From Cristatella mucedo (Eukaryota > Bryozoa > Phylactolaemata > Cristatellidae), in contig WPIO01000074.1 in assembly GCA_009760855.2 (NCBI GenBank), forward strand, positions 1,144,501 through 1,208,500: a stretch of DNA of 64,000 nt, written 5' to 3'. Under the pieces are notes generated by a model. The model was not told the origin of the DNA. It ran no database searches and saw only the letters and a list, made by a program, of their open reading frames with translations. The translations under genes and the position numbers were made by a program. Shown in pieces: positions 23,660 to 34,230 of the stretch (the first letter of the stretch is position 1; each line of letters opens with the position of its first letter).

Positions 23660-24755
23660 ACTGAAACAGCGCTGGCTGGAAGCGCCATCGTGTTTCCTAC
23701 AAGCTTCAGGCGGCTGCGAGCGAGCCGAGCTGCTGCAGAGCTTCGCTCGAGCTCTGAGTATGAGCTCCGTATTAGCTATCGATCTCCGTATGGAGCTTCG
23801 AGTTCGAGGTTTGAGTATTAGCTTGGGCTGTTCGCTAAGGCGTCATCGTTACTCGGTTGCTGGCATTCGGCAACCGCCACTGTGGCCCCAAGAAGCCATG
23901 AAGGTTAAGTGGCATTGCGCTGGAGGAGCATGTATTTTAATACCACGTGCATAGCATGCGCACGCATTGCCGGAAGCCTAGGTCAGCTCGGCGATCCTGC
24001 AGCCGCCACCGGTCTTCAGTGCAGGTAACACGCCAAAGAGCTGAGAATCCTGTCCAAGTTAAATCAACTCAGCTTTTACTTTTACTCTACGGTTTTAAAA
24101 ATGTACTGCCTCTAAAAGCAAGCTTAAGCCTGATGGCGGCAAGCGCCCTGGGAAAGATACGTAAAAGTTAGTCTTTACTCTTTGATGTCGCGGTTTGTTT
24201 TTATCAGTGCCAGCCCACGAAGTGAACTCAATTAGAGTTTGCCTAATATCGCACTCGTACCCTAATTACTTAGAAAATAAGACTTAAAAAACTAAATAAA
24301 TTATTTAATCTTAGTGTAATTGGGCTATGGCTCCACGTGGAGATAGTGGGATGCTCTACCGAATAGCCTTCAGAGTCCAGTACACGAGCCGGATTAGTAA
24401 TAGCAATCATAACAATTAGCTGAATAAGTGATTGTTTAAAACTTTCGTCGTCTATCGAGCTGTGGCATCGTTCTATAACGTAGGAGCTGTGCATCTGATG
24501 CAAGAAGAAGAAATAGTGCCAGCTCTCAAAGCACTGAAATGACTTTCAAATGTATGTATCAAGCCAATCACATTTAATTGAAAGCATAGGTCTCAGAGAC
24601 ACAGCTAAGCACTTTAGCAGATCACTAAGCACTTACTCATCACATCCATGTAGCTGAGTGCTCAACGGGTAGCCGTAAAGTGTTTCAGCTCAAAAATTAC
24701 AGTTATTGCACATTGCAAAGCTGTTACAATTGCTTCCGAGTAAATATAGATATTT
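23660..24755. other. Intergenic DNA, nothing recognised
   Basis: No domain-bearing frame and no element detected. A GAGCTC/CTCGAG-rich patch at 23,715-23,825 is of unclear meaning. Confidence 0.4.
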
Positions 24756-24761
24756 AAATAT

Positions 24762-24868
24762 AGCAATATATATATAAACATGTATCAATATATATATATA
24801 TATTGATATATATATGTGATATATATATATATATATATATATAGATATAGATAGATATATATCAATAT
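24762..24868. repeat. (TA)n-rich, partly palindromic microsatellite
   Basis: TATATA runs broken by CA and GA, with the inverted phrase ATCAATATATA/TATATATTGAT. Confidence 0.9.
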
Positions 24869-24957
24869 AAAATTGATTGTAAAGTTAAAAGTACAGGATA
24901 ATCAGCCTTTAGAAATTTTCTAGTCTAAAAAGTGGCTAATAGTAATAATATAGTAAT

Positions 24958-25045
24958 ACAATATTCACTCTAGCACTCTCAGGGAACTTTATCTCTTTCT
25001 AGCCACTTTAGATTTGCTGCAAAGAAAGCAAGAGCAAATGGTTAG
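24958..25045 (-). mobile_element. LINE-A 3' tail fragment
   Basis: The diverged tail hairpin (CACTCTCAGGGAAC...CTAGCCACTTT on the + strand) and the TTTGCTGCAAAG block are seen, followed by non-LINE DNA. Confidence 0.75.
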
Positions 25046-25317
25046 AAACCGACGGCGGCCGCTCTCCGCCTCCGGCGGTTTGCTCACATTTCGCGTCAGC
25101 TGCCACGATGGCACCGAGAATGGCGCACGCTCTGCGCCACCAAAAGATGCCGCAGGAAGCAGCGACGAGAAAACTCGACAGCACCCGGTTGGGCGAACGA
25201 CTGCTTAGCTTGAGACGGCGCGGCCGCGTCCACCTGCACGCTCGAGGAGGACCAACAGAGGACAGAGCTATAACAGCAAATACATTGTATTTCCTTACTA
25301 CTATCTCTCAGTTTGGG

Positions 25318-25475
25318 TCTTAGCCCGGTAGTACAATCCTCTCTCTTCAGGACCCAGGTCGTGGGTTTGAGTCCTGCAAAAGGCAATCTTGTATTGCCCA
25401 TGGCAAACAGGGTGATAGCTGCTAAGATTGTTCTATGGCTGTATAGATAATGCTGTTCGATTAGCTTACCTTTGC
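25318..25475 (+). mobile_element. SINE-2 copy
   Basis: The tRNA-like head has a B box GGTTTGAGTCC near 25,362-25,373 after an ACCCAGGTCGTG segment. The body contains TTGTATTGCCCATGGCAAAC and GTGATAGCTGCTAAG. A decayed LINE-A tail in - orientation follows at about 25,515-25,570. Confidence 0.75.
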
Positions 25476-25684
25476 TTGTTACTTTTTATAGTAATACTAA
25501 TACGTATTTTCCATTACACCCTCAGGGAACCAATTTTCTACAGATGTGCTTTACAACTAACTGCGTTTTAATCGATGACGATGCATTTACGACAGGTGAG
25601 GTTTCTTGCTTAGACAAGCTTGCAAAAGCACGACTTATGGGCAACTAATGACATAATTTCATGTGATTTAAAAATTTCGCGTAT

Positions 25685-25855
25685 CAGTTTGTGAGCCGCG
25701 ATAGCTCAGGAGGTAAATTGCTTGCGCTCTTATCGACTAAAGTCGAGGGTTTGAATCCTGCTATTGGGAAATTCTTTATTGCCCAACAGCAAGAGGTGGT
25801 GATAGCCAATAAGGCTCTTCCAATGCTACGCAAATAAAGAAGTTAAATCAGCTCA
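25685..25855 (+). mobile_element. SINE-2, best-preserved tRNA-like head
   Basis: A box TAGCTCAGGAGG at 25,704 and B box GGTTTGAATCC at 25,749 resemble tRNA internal promoters. The anticodon-arm region is TCGACTAAAGTCGA. The body follows (TTATTGCCCAACAGCAAGAG, GTGATAGCCAATAAGGCTC). Sense orientation. Confidence 0.82.
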
Positions 25856-25883
25856 GCTGCTTGTGTTATGTCATCAATCGATC

Positions 25884-25926
25884 GATCCTAGAAATATGGC
25901 TCCCTTGGAGCCATATTTCTAGGATC
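25884..25926. repeat. Perfect 20-bp inverted repeat with 3-nt loop
   Basis: The arm starting GATCCTAGAAATATGG is followed by CTT and its exact reverse complement. It lies just after a SINE-2 and is followed by AGCTCATTAAGCT direct repeats. Confidence 0.95.
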
Positions 25927-25999
25927 ATTAAGCTCATTAAGCTATTATTTTTAACCTATTCATAATGGCTGCCCAAAGACCGCGGCCATCGTAATTTCA

Positions 26000-26290
26000 A
26001 TACTAGTACAGGCTAACCTAGTGCTTTACAGAAATTGAAAGACTTATTAGCCAACATGTTTTCTTCGACCGGCATATCTACTGTAGTATTTGCACAAACT
26101 ATTGGTGCCCTACTCCACTTTGACCTTCCTCTAGACGACGACTTCAGCTCTTCAGTCAAATCTGCTTGTTTTCTACCACGTGACATTGCAAAATTTTGTT
26201 GTGCTTAGACCGGAACACCGTATCAAAGTTGGTTAGTGTATTTTAGACCTCGCCTCCCAAATCCTACAGCGAAATACTTGCACATCTGCC
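26000..26290 (+). mobile_element. LINE-A relic, RT C-terminal region
   Basis: Diverged match to the block TTCCAAAGCGACCTC...GACGACCACATCAGCTCC...TCTGCC (here CTAGACGACGACTTCAGCTC near 26,132). It is flanked by unrelated DNA. Confidence 0.6.
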
Positions 26291-26731
26291 AGCTAGTGCA
26301 CACAAAAAGCACTCACAGGCGGTGCACAACTCACCAACCAGGCTCTTCTGTGGTGAGCGTTCAGCATTAAACCACTAGTCCCGCAGACTTTCGCCGGGTC
26401 CCCCATCGGCAGGACATGGACTTTAATACGTTGGCACTCATCTTCTGGTCGCTTCACTCTCTCGCTCTGGCCAAACAATCCAAACCAATTCACCGTTCAG
26501 GTCAGGCATCCACTAGTCGGGCTCAGATCTCTTTGCTGAGTCACGAACCGACCCTAAATTCTACCGATACCGTGCCACTAGTTTAAACACTGCCAATTCT
26601 CAGAACCCACTCCCCGGCTGACACCAAGATGTACCCGGACGTGGAATCTAAAACTAAGCTAAAGCGCACCCGCTCCCCGCAGCATTCGCTGGGTCCGTGG
26701 GAATTACCTTGTATAATGCTTACTTGGTGCT

Positions 26732-27053
26732 CAGTGGCGTACCGAAGGGGGCGGAGGAGGTATGTCGCGTTCCCGATTGCTGGATCGGGGTGAGGGGAGG
26801 GCGGCGGCCAAAATTTGTGCCGAACACTTTTGGAAAAAAGCTTTACATCTTTGCATCTAGCGAAGACTTTAGTGGGCAATCTTTCGCTCTGATCTGGACG
26901 AAATCAGGTTGAACGTTGCAGCAGCTGTCAGCTAGGCCTTGCCGGTTGTGGGCTCGGCACTCGGCTAGGTAAATCATTCGATGAAAAAAGGAGGCACCAT
27001 CTGTGTAGTACACCACCCTCCTCCCGGCGAACAATATCCTAGGAATGCCACTG
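26732..27053. mobile_element. Candidate MITE with 12-bp terminal inverted repeats
   Basis: The left end CAGTGGCGTACC and right end GGAATGCCACTG are inverted copies with two mismatches. Imperfect GGAGG(A)GGG/CCCTCCTCCC matches continue inward. At 322 bp with no transposase it would be a non-autonomous DNA transposon. A clear target-site duplication is not visible, so the superfamily is left open. Confidence 0.5.
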
Positions 27054-27127
27054 CGGCTGTGCTTACTAATGTTTACTTAGTTACCGTGCACGTTATGACT
27101 AATTAATTAACCTGCTTCTGTTGCCCC

Positions 27128-27178
27128 ATATGCAAAGTGCCTAGGAGGGTTCTCTCAGGGTGCTCTACGTGAGTCTTA
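27128..27178 (+). mobile_element. LINE-A 3' tail relic
   Basis: TGCAAAGTGCCTAGGAGGGTTCTCTCAGGGTGCTC-type tail hairpin with no further LINE sequence upstream. Confidence 0.6.
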
Positions 27179-27365
27179 ATTTGTATTACTTACGTCTTAA
27201 ATAGGTTATTAATTTCTTAAGGTCAACAGCTGTCTTATAACATTCTCTCTACTGCAGGCAATGTTGGCAACTTAGCATCGCCAGTAAACTGCAGTAGGAA
27301 CTTGCCTCGCAGAGCTTGACAATGCATGCAGTGCGTAAGTAGGCACGTTGATGCCGTGCTAATAT

Positions 27366-27437
27366 TACGATTGCTACCTGCGATTGCTACCTGCGATTGC
27401 TACCTGCGATTGCTACTTGCGATTGCTGCCTGCGATT
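27366..27437. repeat. 13-bp tandem repeat
   Basis: Five units of CGATTGCTACCTG with single changes. A 9-bp stem (AATCCCTCA/TGAGGGATT) follows at 27,452-27,481. Confidence 0.9.
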
Positions 27438-27559
27438 CAACAGTAATGAAAATCCCTCACGTTTGAAAAACTTGAGGGATTACATTCTACAGATACTAAA
27501 ACCAAGAACCGCGAGAGGCAAGGTTTTTCAGATAATCTAATCGATCTGGCTATGTGATA

Positions 27560-28700
27560 CGATGCAGTCCTAAATGTCGCCGTTATTTTGCAGCCAACCG
27601 ATCTGACTTGAAGGCTCAGGCACGCCTCTGGAAAGCCAGACGCCGGATACTCGTCAGCTTCTCGCGGCCATCGAAGAGAGTCAGCGTCGTACAGCCGCTT
27701 GACGCCGGTCCTCGGTAAGCTGCTGGTGGGCCGCCGCCGCCGCGCCCCCATTTCGCGAACCTCGCGGCGCCGTCCCTGTCCTGGCGACATGCGTCGACGC
27801 TGCGAAGCTACTGAAGCTGGCCACCTTCCGGAAAGGCGCAACTTCCGGAAAGGCGGTGCTTTCTGAGCCAGCGCGACGCGACGGTAAGAGGCGACGAAGC
27901 TTCTCAAGGGAAAGCTCTCCCTGCGAACCATTCGGAGGGCGTGAGCATCGACCCAGCGCGCCGAGCATCGACCAGCGAGAGGACCGTGCTCGTGCAGCGG
28001 CTCGGCTGTCTTGGAATAGAGGCGCGGAGGAGGTGCTTCGACAAGTGGGAGCGTTGCCACTCGACGCCTGTCGGTCATAATGGAAAACCCATCGGAACGC
28101 CCTGGCCGGACTCTTCGGGGGTAATTTCAGAACGGGCGCTGAAATCGGAGCACCAGCTCACCAGGCGGCGCCACTGGTGCTTTTGAAAGCGAGGCGTGCT
28201 CTTGGCCGGCTCGAGAGCGGCTCCGCTGGTGCAGCGCACAGCGCTCCCGAATCGAGTCTGGATTCTGGGTAGCTTGATGGAAAAAAAAAACGTTTTTAAA
28301 GTGGACTAGCCAAGTGAGTCAAGTATGCTGCTGACGTCCTCGACGCCATTGCCGGCCCGCAAAGACGTACGGATAAAGCTGACACGTTTCATGACACCGA
28401 CGTCACGGAAAAAGTTTTCGTGCCTACGCAAATCAGCAGACGGCTCGATAAGCTAATTATATTGCAATTTCTTCCGCAGATTCGCGAGAGAGTCGATCGT
28501 CGTCGCGTCGTCTCGGACGCTTGCTCGCGTGCGAGCTCACTAAGCTCTCTCACGTGGGGGACAATGCGAGCTCCTGTCCTGTCATCTCTCTCCAAAATGA
28601 GGACATCTAGCAGCCTGCTGCCAAGTGTCTGCGACAGTCTTCTCATCGAATCTGTCACAGGCTGTCGTCACCTCGTTCATTGAGGTGGCTGGTTAGAAGG
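27560..28700. other. CpG-rich block without a supported gene
   Basis: The block is dense in CpG and contains a tandem ACTTCCGGAAAGGCG motif (about 27,823-27,858), which resembles paired ETS sites. A - strand ATG frame of 213 codons (27,437-28,078) is Arg/Ser-rich with no domain, typical of GC-rich noncoding DNA. It may be a promoter or CpG island whose exons I cannot identify. Confidence 0.35.
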
Positions 28701-29019
28701 CGTTAGCATGGACTGCGTGAGCATAGCTTATTTTAATGTAACTTAATTTTAATGTATTTTAATGTAACTGCTAAAAGCGTCACCGTCAGCAGCACTCGAA
28801 CCTGTAACTTTTTGATCGAGAGCGTACGCCATTAGCAACATGACTGTCTTACGGCTAGTCAAAGCTTGATGTAAAGAAAAACTATTCTATGTGACTAATG
28901 CAGCCACAGGCAAGGATTGTAGCATGCTTCAGCTCACTCAACGCCACTAGATAAAAGAGATTGGCCCGAGAGTAAATCTTCTTGATGTCCTCTTGATGCG
29001 AAGCGTTAGATCCTGCATT

Positions 29020-29023
29020 TATG

Positions 29024-29056
<33 letters not shown>

Positions 29057-29150
29057 CACTCGATAAAGCGCCCTCAGAGAACTCAGTCTCTTTCTAGGCG
29101 CTTTACATTTGCTGCAAAGGGAAATGCAATTGAATGGTGAGTAATATCAT
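29020..29150 (-). mobile_element. LINE-A 3' tail fragment with (TAA)n
   Basis: A run of TAA units (29,023-29,055 on the + strand) leads into the conserved tail hairpin and ends after the GCAATTGAATGG block. Confidence 0.92.
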
Positions 29151-29334
29151 TTACTGTTCTGCCTCTCTTGAGCAATTGTACCTTCGCTTTAAACTGCAAA
29201 CACTAATTCATTTCGCAACCCAAAGATCCAGGACCGGTCAAAGTCCGGCATAAGGTAGAGGCTAATTCCTGCCATTCAAAGCAATAATTAGCATCTCTGT
29301 AACTTTGCCTTATCTATGGCAGCACTCTACATAT

Positions 29335-29810
29335 GTAATGTAATGTAATGTATCCATCAGTAACTCCACAAAGTCAAAAAGATCAGGTGGGTGTTACGCA
29401 GGAGAGTTTTGTATAGCGCACTCACAGCCTAAGCGGCTTTCGGTACGCATTCGGTAGCCAACAGACTTCGTCTCACGCAACAAAGAGAAAGTGGGAAGCA
29501 TAGCAGAGTCAGGAGAGCAGTTGAGGTAGTGAGTAGCATAGAAGTAGCAGTTCAGGACCAGTGAAAAAGATGTGCCATAGTCGGCAGTTGGAGAGTAGAT
29601 GTCGTTGCGTAAGAATTGTGGAAGCGAGTTCCACAGTCTAGGACCTGCAGAGCTAAAGCTTCTGTCGCCAACTGTCTTTAAGCGGAGGAATGGGACAGCT
29701 AATTTATTGTCCACACAGGACCTGAGGGCGCAAACAGGCTGAAACAGATGCAGCAGTTCAGCTAGGTACGAAGGAGCCAAGCCGTGGTGGGCCTTGTGGG
29801 TCAGCGTAAG
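29335..29810 (-). mobile_element. LINE-B, 3' part of ORF2 and 3' UTR
   Basis: The - strand reads the carboxy-terminal LINE blocks APSYLAELL, VPFLRLKTVGDRSFSSAGP and RLWNSLPQFLRND, followed by a 3' UTR ending in an ATTAC-type repeat at 29,335-29,350. The residues differ clearly from LINE-A (which has AYLSDILP and AWNSLPTCIRTS), so this is a separate family of the same clade type. Confidence 0.88.
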
Positions 29811-30129
29811 AACTTTGCTCTACATAAACAGCCAACTAACATAAATATTCGTATTTGTGCGTTTTTATATATTCATGCACTTGCTGTAGGCAGGCGCAAG
29901 TTCACGCATGTTGCACGCAGGCATGCAGCATGCGCATCAATTCACTTGCTTCTGAAAACAAAATATGTTTTAGTGCGTGCACTTAGCGTGCGCTCGTTCA
30001 TAACAAGACGCGGATAGTCGTCTGGAGCTCGGCTAGGAAGGCAGCCAGTCACGTTACTCGTAGAGCAGCAGCAGCCTTGACCTTCAGCTCAGATCTCGCA
30101 GCCACGCAAGGTAGCTTGATAGGCATCGA

Positions 30130-30200
30130 AGCAGCAGCTATTGGCCGTTAGCTCAGCAGCTATTGGCCGTTAGCTCAGCAGCTATTGGCCGTTAGCTCAG
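30130..30200. repeat. 22-bp tandem repeat, three copies
   Basis: AGCAGCTATTGGCCGTTAGCTC occurs three times, nearly exact. Confidence 0.95.
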
Positions 30201-30384
30201 CACCCTTGCCTTAATAAAAATCCTTGCCCATATCATATAGTTGCACAATCCATATTCACCTGACGGATTCTGGCGATGCTAATGCCTTGAAGACGCTTGG
30301 CGAGTCGTTGTTGTCGGCGTGCTTGCGTAAGGAGAGCACAGAAGCAACCGATAGCATCATTGACCTTGAAACGATAGTTTAATG

Positions 30385-30840
30385 TGAGGTATATCCGTCT
30401 GTAACTCTACAAAGCCATAAAGACTACGCGCATGTTACGCAGGAGAGTTTTGCATAGCGAACTCACAGCGTAAGTGGCTTTCAGTACGCATCCAACAAAC
30501 TTCGTCTCACGCAACAAAGAGAAAGTGTGAAGCTTAGCAGAGCCAGGAGAGCAGTTGAGGTAGTGAGCAGCGTGGAAGTAGCAGTTCAGGACCGCTGAAA
30601 AAGATGAGCCGCAGTCGGCTGCAGGAGAGTGGTTGTCGTTGCGTAAGAACTGTGGAAGCGAGTTCCACAGTCTAGGGCCTGCAGAGCCAAAGCTGCTGTA
30701 GCCAACGATCTTTGAGCGCAGGAACGGAACAGCTAATTTATTGTCCATACAGTATCTGAGGGCACGAGGAGGCTGAAACTTATTCAGCAGTTCAGCTAGG
30801 TATGGAGGAACCAAGCCGTGGTGGTCCAAGCCGGTGCGGA
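30385..30840 (-). mobile_element. LINE-B, 3' part of ORF2 and 3' UTR
   Basis: Covers the same interval as the 29.3 kb copy, with an open - strand frame of 140 codons (PPYLAELLNKF, VPFLRSKIVG, RLWNSLPQFLRND). The two copies are about 600 bp apart in the same orientation but differ too much to be a recent duplication. Confidence 0.88.
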
Positions 30841-31104
30841 CAAGATCGTATCGTCAAGTTAGAACGGTCTATTTTGAAACTACGTAATGCTAAAAGTATT
30901 CATCACTAGCCATAAAGTACAGCTCACTAGTTCGAAGCCCATTGTACAACTGATCATTACTTTAGTTTCCAGATATGCTTACCTCATCCGGTTTCTATAG
31001 GCTATAGTTCAGAAACCCGTAATAATATATATTTGGCTGTAGTAATCTGGCTGATGCGTAATGCCCAAATTTGCTTCCAGACGCTAAGTCCACTAGTATT
31101 CGGT

Positions 31105-31230
31105 CATGTGATTGTAATAATAATGCACTTGATAAGGCGCCCTTAGAGAACTCAATCTCTTTCTAGGCGCTTTAAATTTGCTTCAAAGGGAAATGCAATT
31201 GAATGGTGATTAATATTATGCTTGATATAC
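31105..31230 (-). mobile_element. LINE-A 3' tail fragment
   Basis: A TAATAATAA start, complete tail hairpin and about 60 bp of 3' UTR up to a GCTTGATATAC break. Confidence 0.9.
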
Positions 31231-31414
31231 GATGTTCGCAAGAACTTGAGTTTTCGGAAGAATTCTGCAACGAACACGAACGCGCGTTAGCTCGCTCAAT
31301 GCCAGGAGGCGAGAAATTAAACTATGAGGTGTAGCACTGTTAGGTGAGTCGAGATTCTCTAATCACGCGCGTGCCTCGAGGCGTGTGCACTGTACCGCTG
31401 TAAGCGTTCATGCC

Positions 31415-31610
31415 ACTAATATGAGATAATATAATATAATATGATATAATACAATAAACTAATATAATATAATATATTATATCATAATATATAATTATTA
31501 TAATATACTATATGATAATTGGAAATATTAATAGGAATTATAAATATAATTTAAAAAAACTTAGTAATATAATATAGGAATAATAATAGGCATTATATAA
31601 GAACATAATA
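31415..31610. repeat. AT-rich low-complexity DNA
   Basis: TAATATAATATA-type irregular repeats. Confidence 0.85.
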
Positions 31611-31611
31611 G

Positions 31612-31772
31612 AATTCCTACATATAGCGTCCTGAGAGAACTTAATCCCTATTTTGGCGCCTCACCTACGCCATGGGGCTCGAGAACCCATGAACTCGACC
31701 TCGGCTTCTCGGTCTCCGGGGCAGCGAATACCTTAACCGCTTGGCCAAATCAGCACGGTCTCTTGTCGGGTG
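31612..31772 (-). mobile_element. SINE-1, well-preserved tRNA-like head
   Basis: On the - strand an A-box region TGGCCAAGCGGTTAAGG (about 31,733-31,750) resembles tRNA-Leu/Ser, and a B-box region GGTTCTCGAGCCCC follows. The rest is a copy of the LINE-A end (GGCGCC...AAGTTCTCTCAGGACGC). Confidence 0.85.
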
Positions 31773-31794
31773 GCAAGTAAGAGGCTGTCAAAAT

Positions 31795-31885
31795 ATTAAT
31801 AATAATAATAACAATAATAATGTACTTGATAAAGCGCGCTCAGAGAACCTAATCTCTTTCTAGACGCTTTACATTTGCTGAACTA
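31795..31885 (-). mobile_element. LINE-A 3' tail fragment
   Basis: (TAA)n-like start at 31,795-31,822 then the tail hairpin. Truncated after the TTTGCTG block. Confidence 0.85.
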
Positions 31886-31889
31886 ATAC

Positions 31890-32810
31890 TACCAATGACC
31901 AATGAGCCTCTGACCTAGCGATCGCACTTACTGTCCTAGCACCCGTTTCCGGTTAGTACGCTGACATCCCACAGCGCCAGCAGCAGCGACTAGAGGGTGG
32001 AAGCAGCCAGCTGCGACGGTAGGCGGCGACGACGAGACGTCGGCCAAGTTGGCACTGAACGGCTCTTGATAGTTTACAGATGGGCGGTTATGTCAGGCTT
32101 ATCCGGAGCCATTTGGGATGGTCATCAGCTGCTTTCGGTGACGAAGCCACTAATCGGTCGGAGCTGTTGCAAGCGTCCTCGTCACTGAGCGACGCAGTAC
32201 ACGGTACAAAAGCAGCCACAGACGACGCGGCTGATGATTGCAGAACTGTTGCCGTTCCGGAAATTGCGACCTTACTCGGCTGGCTGGCTGGCTCTGGTTC
32301 GTACACTTTGGCTTATGCCTGGCAGTCTGAGCTTCGATGCGAACATGCTGCCTACAAGGCTGCTGCATAATCCGTCCGCTTGTGCCCGGGCTCTACTGCT
32401 AGCGTATGCAGATACTTCTTAACCGATTTTAACCTCGAGGCCAAGCGAGAGCGGCTGTAACTGACTTTCAATGGTAGCTCGATCGGATGGCGACTTGCAG
32501 CTCTCCCACACCTGCATCGGCATGTGCTGTCATGTTCATTGTGTCTGCACATGCGCAGGCCCAAAAGGCTGCGGGTATTTTGCATTCGCTATGGAAATCC
32601 AACTTGTGAAGTAGTAATACAAATCAAGCATAGTACCTCTAATACGGCAGTTTATAGGGCTGGGGTCTACTCTAATATATCTATGTCAAGGGCAGTGTGG
32701 TTTTGGTTTATCATATCAACTATTCGTTTGAAGCAAACGAAAAGCTCCTGGAAAGAGATTGAGTCCGCTTAGGGAGCTGTATCAAATGTATTATTAGCGA
32801 TATTGTAACT
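31890..32810. other. Intergenic DNA, no supported gene
   Basis: Overlapping frames of 60-96 codons on both strands show no domain. Confidence 0.4.
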
Positions 32811-32814
32811 ACAA

Positions 32815-33822
32815 ATTAGGTTTGTCTGCAATGTTTCAAGCTCGGAATTGGTTAACCATACTAGAACTAACTTACTAGTTATGGGAAAACCCTGTGATTC
32901 AGAGGTTAGAAAGGCTGACGCTCAAAATTGGCTCTGCCAGCATATGTCCTGTTGAATCAGCTCGAAATCTAGGTGTCATATTCCAAAGCGACCTCTTGTT
33001 AGACGACCATATTAGCTCCACAGTAAAAAATGCCTATTTTCAGCTCCATAACATTGCTAAAATTCGGGCTTGTTTAGATAAGGATAGCACGTCCAAGTTG
33101 ATCCATGCATTCGTGACATCTCGTCTCGACTTCTGCAACTCACTGCTTACTGGCCTACCAGCATGTGCGATCAGGCGATTGCAGCTGGTGCAAAACTCTG
33201 CAGCTAGGCTTGTCTGTCGTGAGCGTCGCAGTTGCCATGTTACTCCACTTCTCGCCGACCTGCACTGGCTACCCGTCAAGCAACGGATTGACTTCAAGAT
33301 TTTGTCGCTCACTTTTAGGTCCCTTCATTCTATGGCTCCAGCCTATTTCTCAGATATACTACCCATCAGGCCAAGCATCGTACCACCCGCTTTTCGGAAT
33401 CCAACAGTCTACAAATACCTCATACAAACCTTAAATCCTATGGAGACCGTGCATTTAGTTCGTATGTTCCCAAAGCCTGGAACTTCCTCCTGACCTGCGT
33501 CAGAACATCCCCTGACCTGACCACATTTAAAAGGAACTTAAAAACACGCCCATTTAGGACACCATATAATGGGTCCCTGTGATTCGTCCTTCATGTGCTT
33601 ATGCGTGCTGACACTGTGCATGCTGCCACTAACCACATTTGCATGCTGACCCTGTGCATGTCACCCTAACCATGTTATTCAGGTTGTTTGTTTATCAAGC
33701 ATGATATTACCTATCATTCAATCAGGTTTCCTTTTGCAGCAAATGTAAAGCGCCTAGAAAGAGATTGAGTTCTCTGAGGGTGCTTTATCAAGTGTATTAT
33801 TATTATTATTTTTATTATGACC
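32815..33822 (+). mobile_element. LINE-A, 5'-truncated copy
   Basis: It starts near the motif D block (TNLLVMGKP-like) and keeps an open frame for about 200 codons through DDHISSTVK, TSRLDFCNSLLTGLPAC, QLVQNSAARLVC and HWLPVKQRIDFKI. It shifts frame near 33,365 (DILP/IRPS) and ends with the 3' UTR, tail hairpin and (ATT)n at 33,798-33,818. Confidence 0.93.
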
Positions 33823-33982
33823 ATGTGCTTGCATGCATTCATGTGACCCAATCAACGATGTCGCAGCTTAGAGTGGAGTAATACACTGTAGATACTCAGT
33901 TTGTCCACGTTTGAGATATGTACGTATGTTTGTATGTATGTACGTATCGCCGCCTGTAACTCTACAAAGCCATAAAGACCAC

Positions 33983-33983
<1 letters not shown>

Positions 33984-34028
<45 letters not shown>
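33984..34028. repeat. (GT)n microsatellite
   Basis: About 20 GT units where other LINE-B copies have a short GCGCATGT or GTGGGTGT stretch, so it grew inside the element. Confidence 0.95.
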
Positions 34029-34031
<3 letters not shown>

Positions 34032-34044
34032 GAAGGAGAGTTTT

Positions 34045-34230
34045 GGTATAGATGGCACACTAGGTAGGGCAGTTGCTTTCACGGCCTCGGTCCCGAGGTC
34101 GTGGGTTCGATTCCTGAGGTGGGGCGATCCTTTATCGCCACTGCAAGCGGTGGTGATAGCTGTAAAGGCTCATCTGTCGCTATACAAAAGAGGCTGTTTA
34201 ACTAGCTAGGATTTATTTATTTATTTATTT
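34045..34230 (+). mobile_element. SINE-2 inserted in LINE-B
   Basis: The head carries CGGTCCCGAGGTCGTGGGTT with B box GGTTCGATTCC at about 34,105. The full body follows (TTTATCGCCACTGCAAGCGG, GTGATAGCTGTAAAGGCTC, AGAGGCTGTTTAAC), then an (ATTT)n tail at 34,208-34,230. It splits LINE-B between AGGAGAGTTTT and ACTCACAGCG. Confidence 0.88.

Noticed and set aside
25685-25760. True tRNA gene at the A-box/B-box sequence
   Set aside because: The acceptor stem does not pair and the sequence continues into the SINE-2 body shared by six other copies.
27437-28078. 213-codon minus-strand ATG frame
   Set aside because: Arg/Ser-rich, no domain, competing frames on the other strand; expected in CpG-rich DNA. 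Kept only as a possible promoter region.
28389-28690. Minus-strand stretch reading TVADTWQQA, faintly like a pogo/Tigger transposase block
   Set aside because: Only about 20 residues resemble the pattern, with no DDE residues or terminal repeats nearby.
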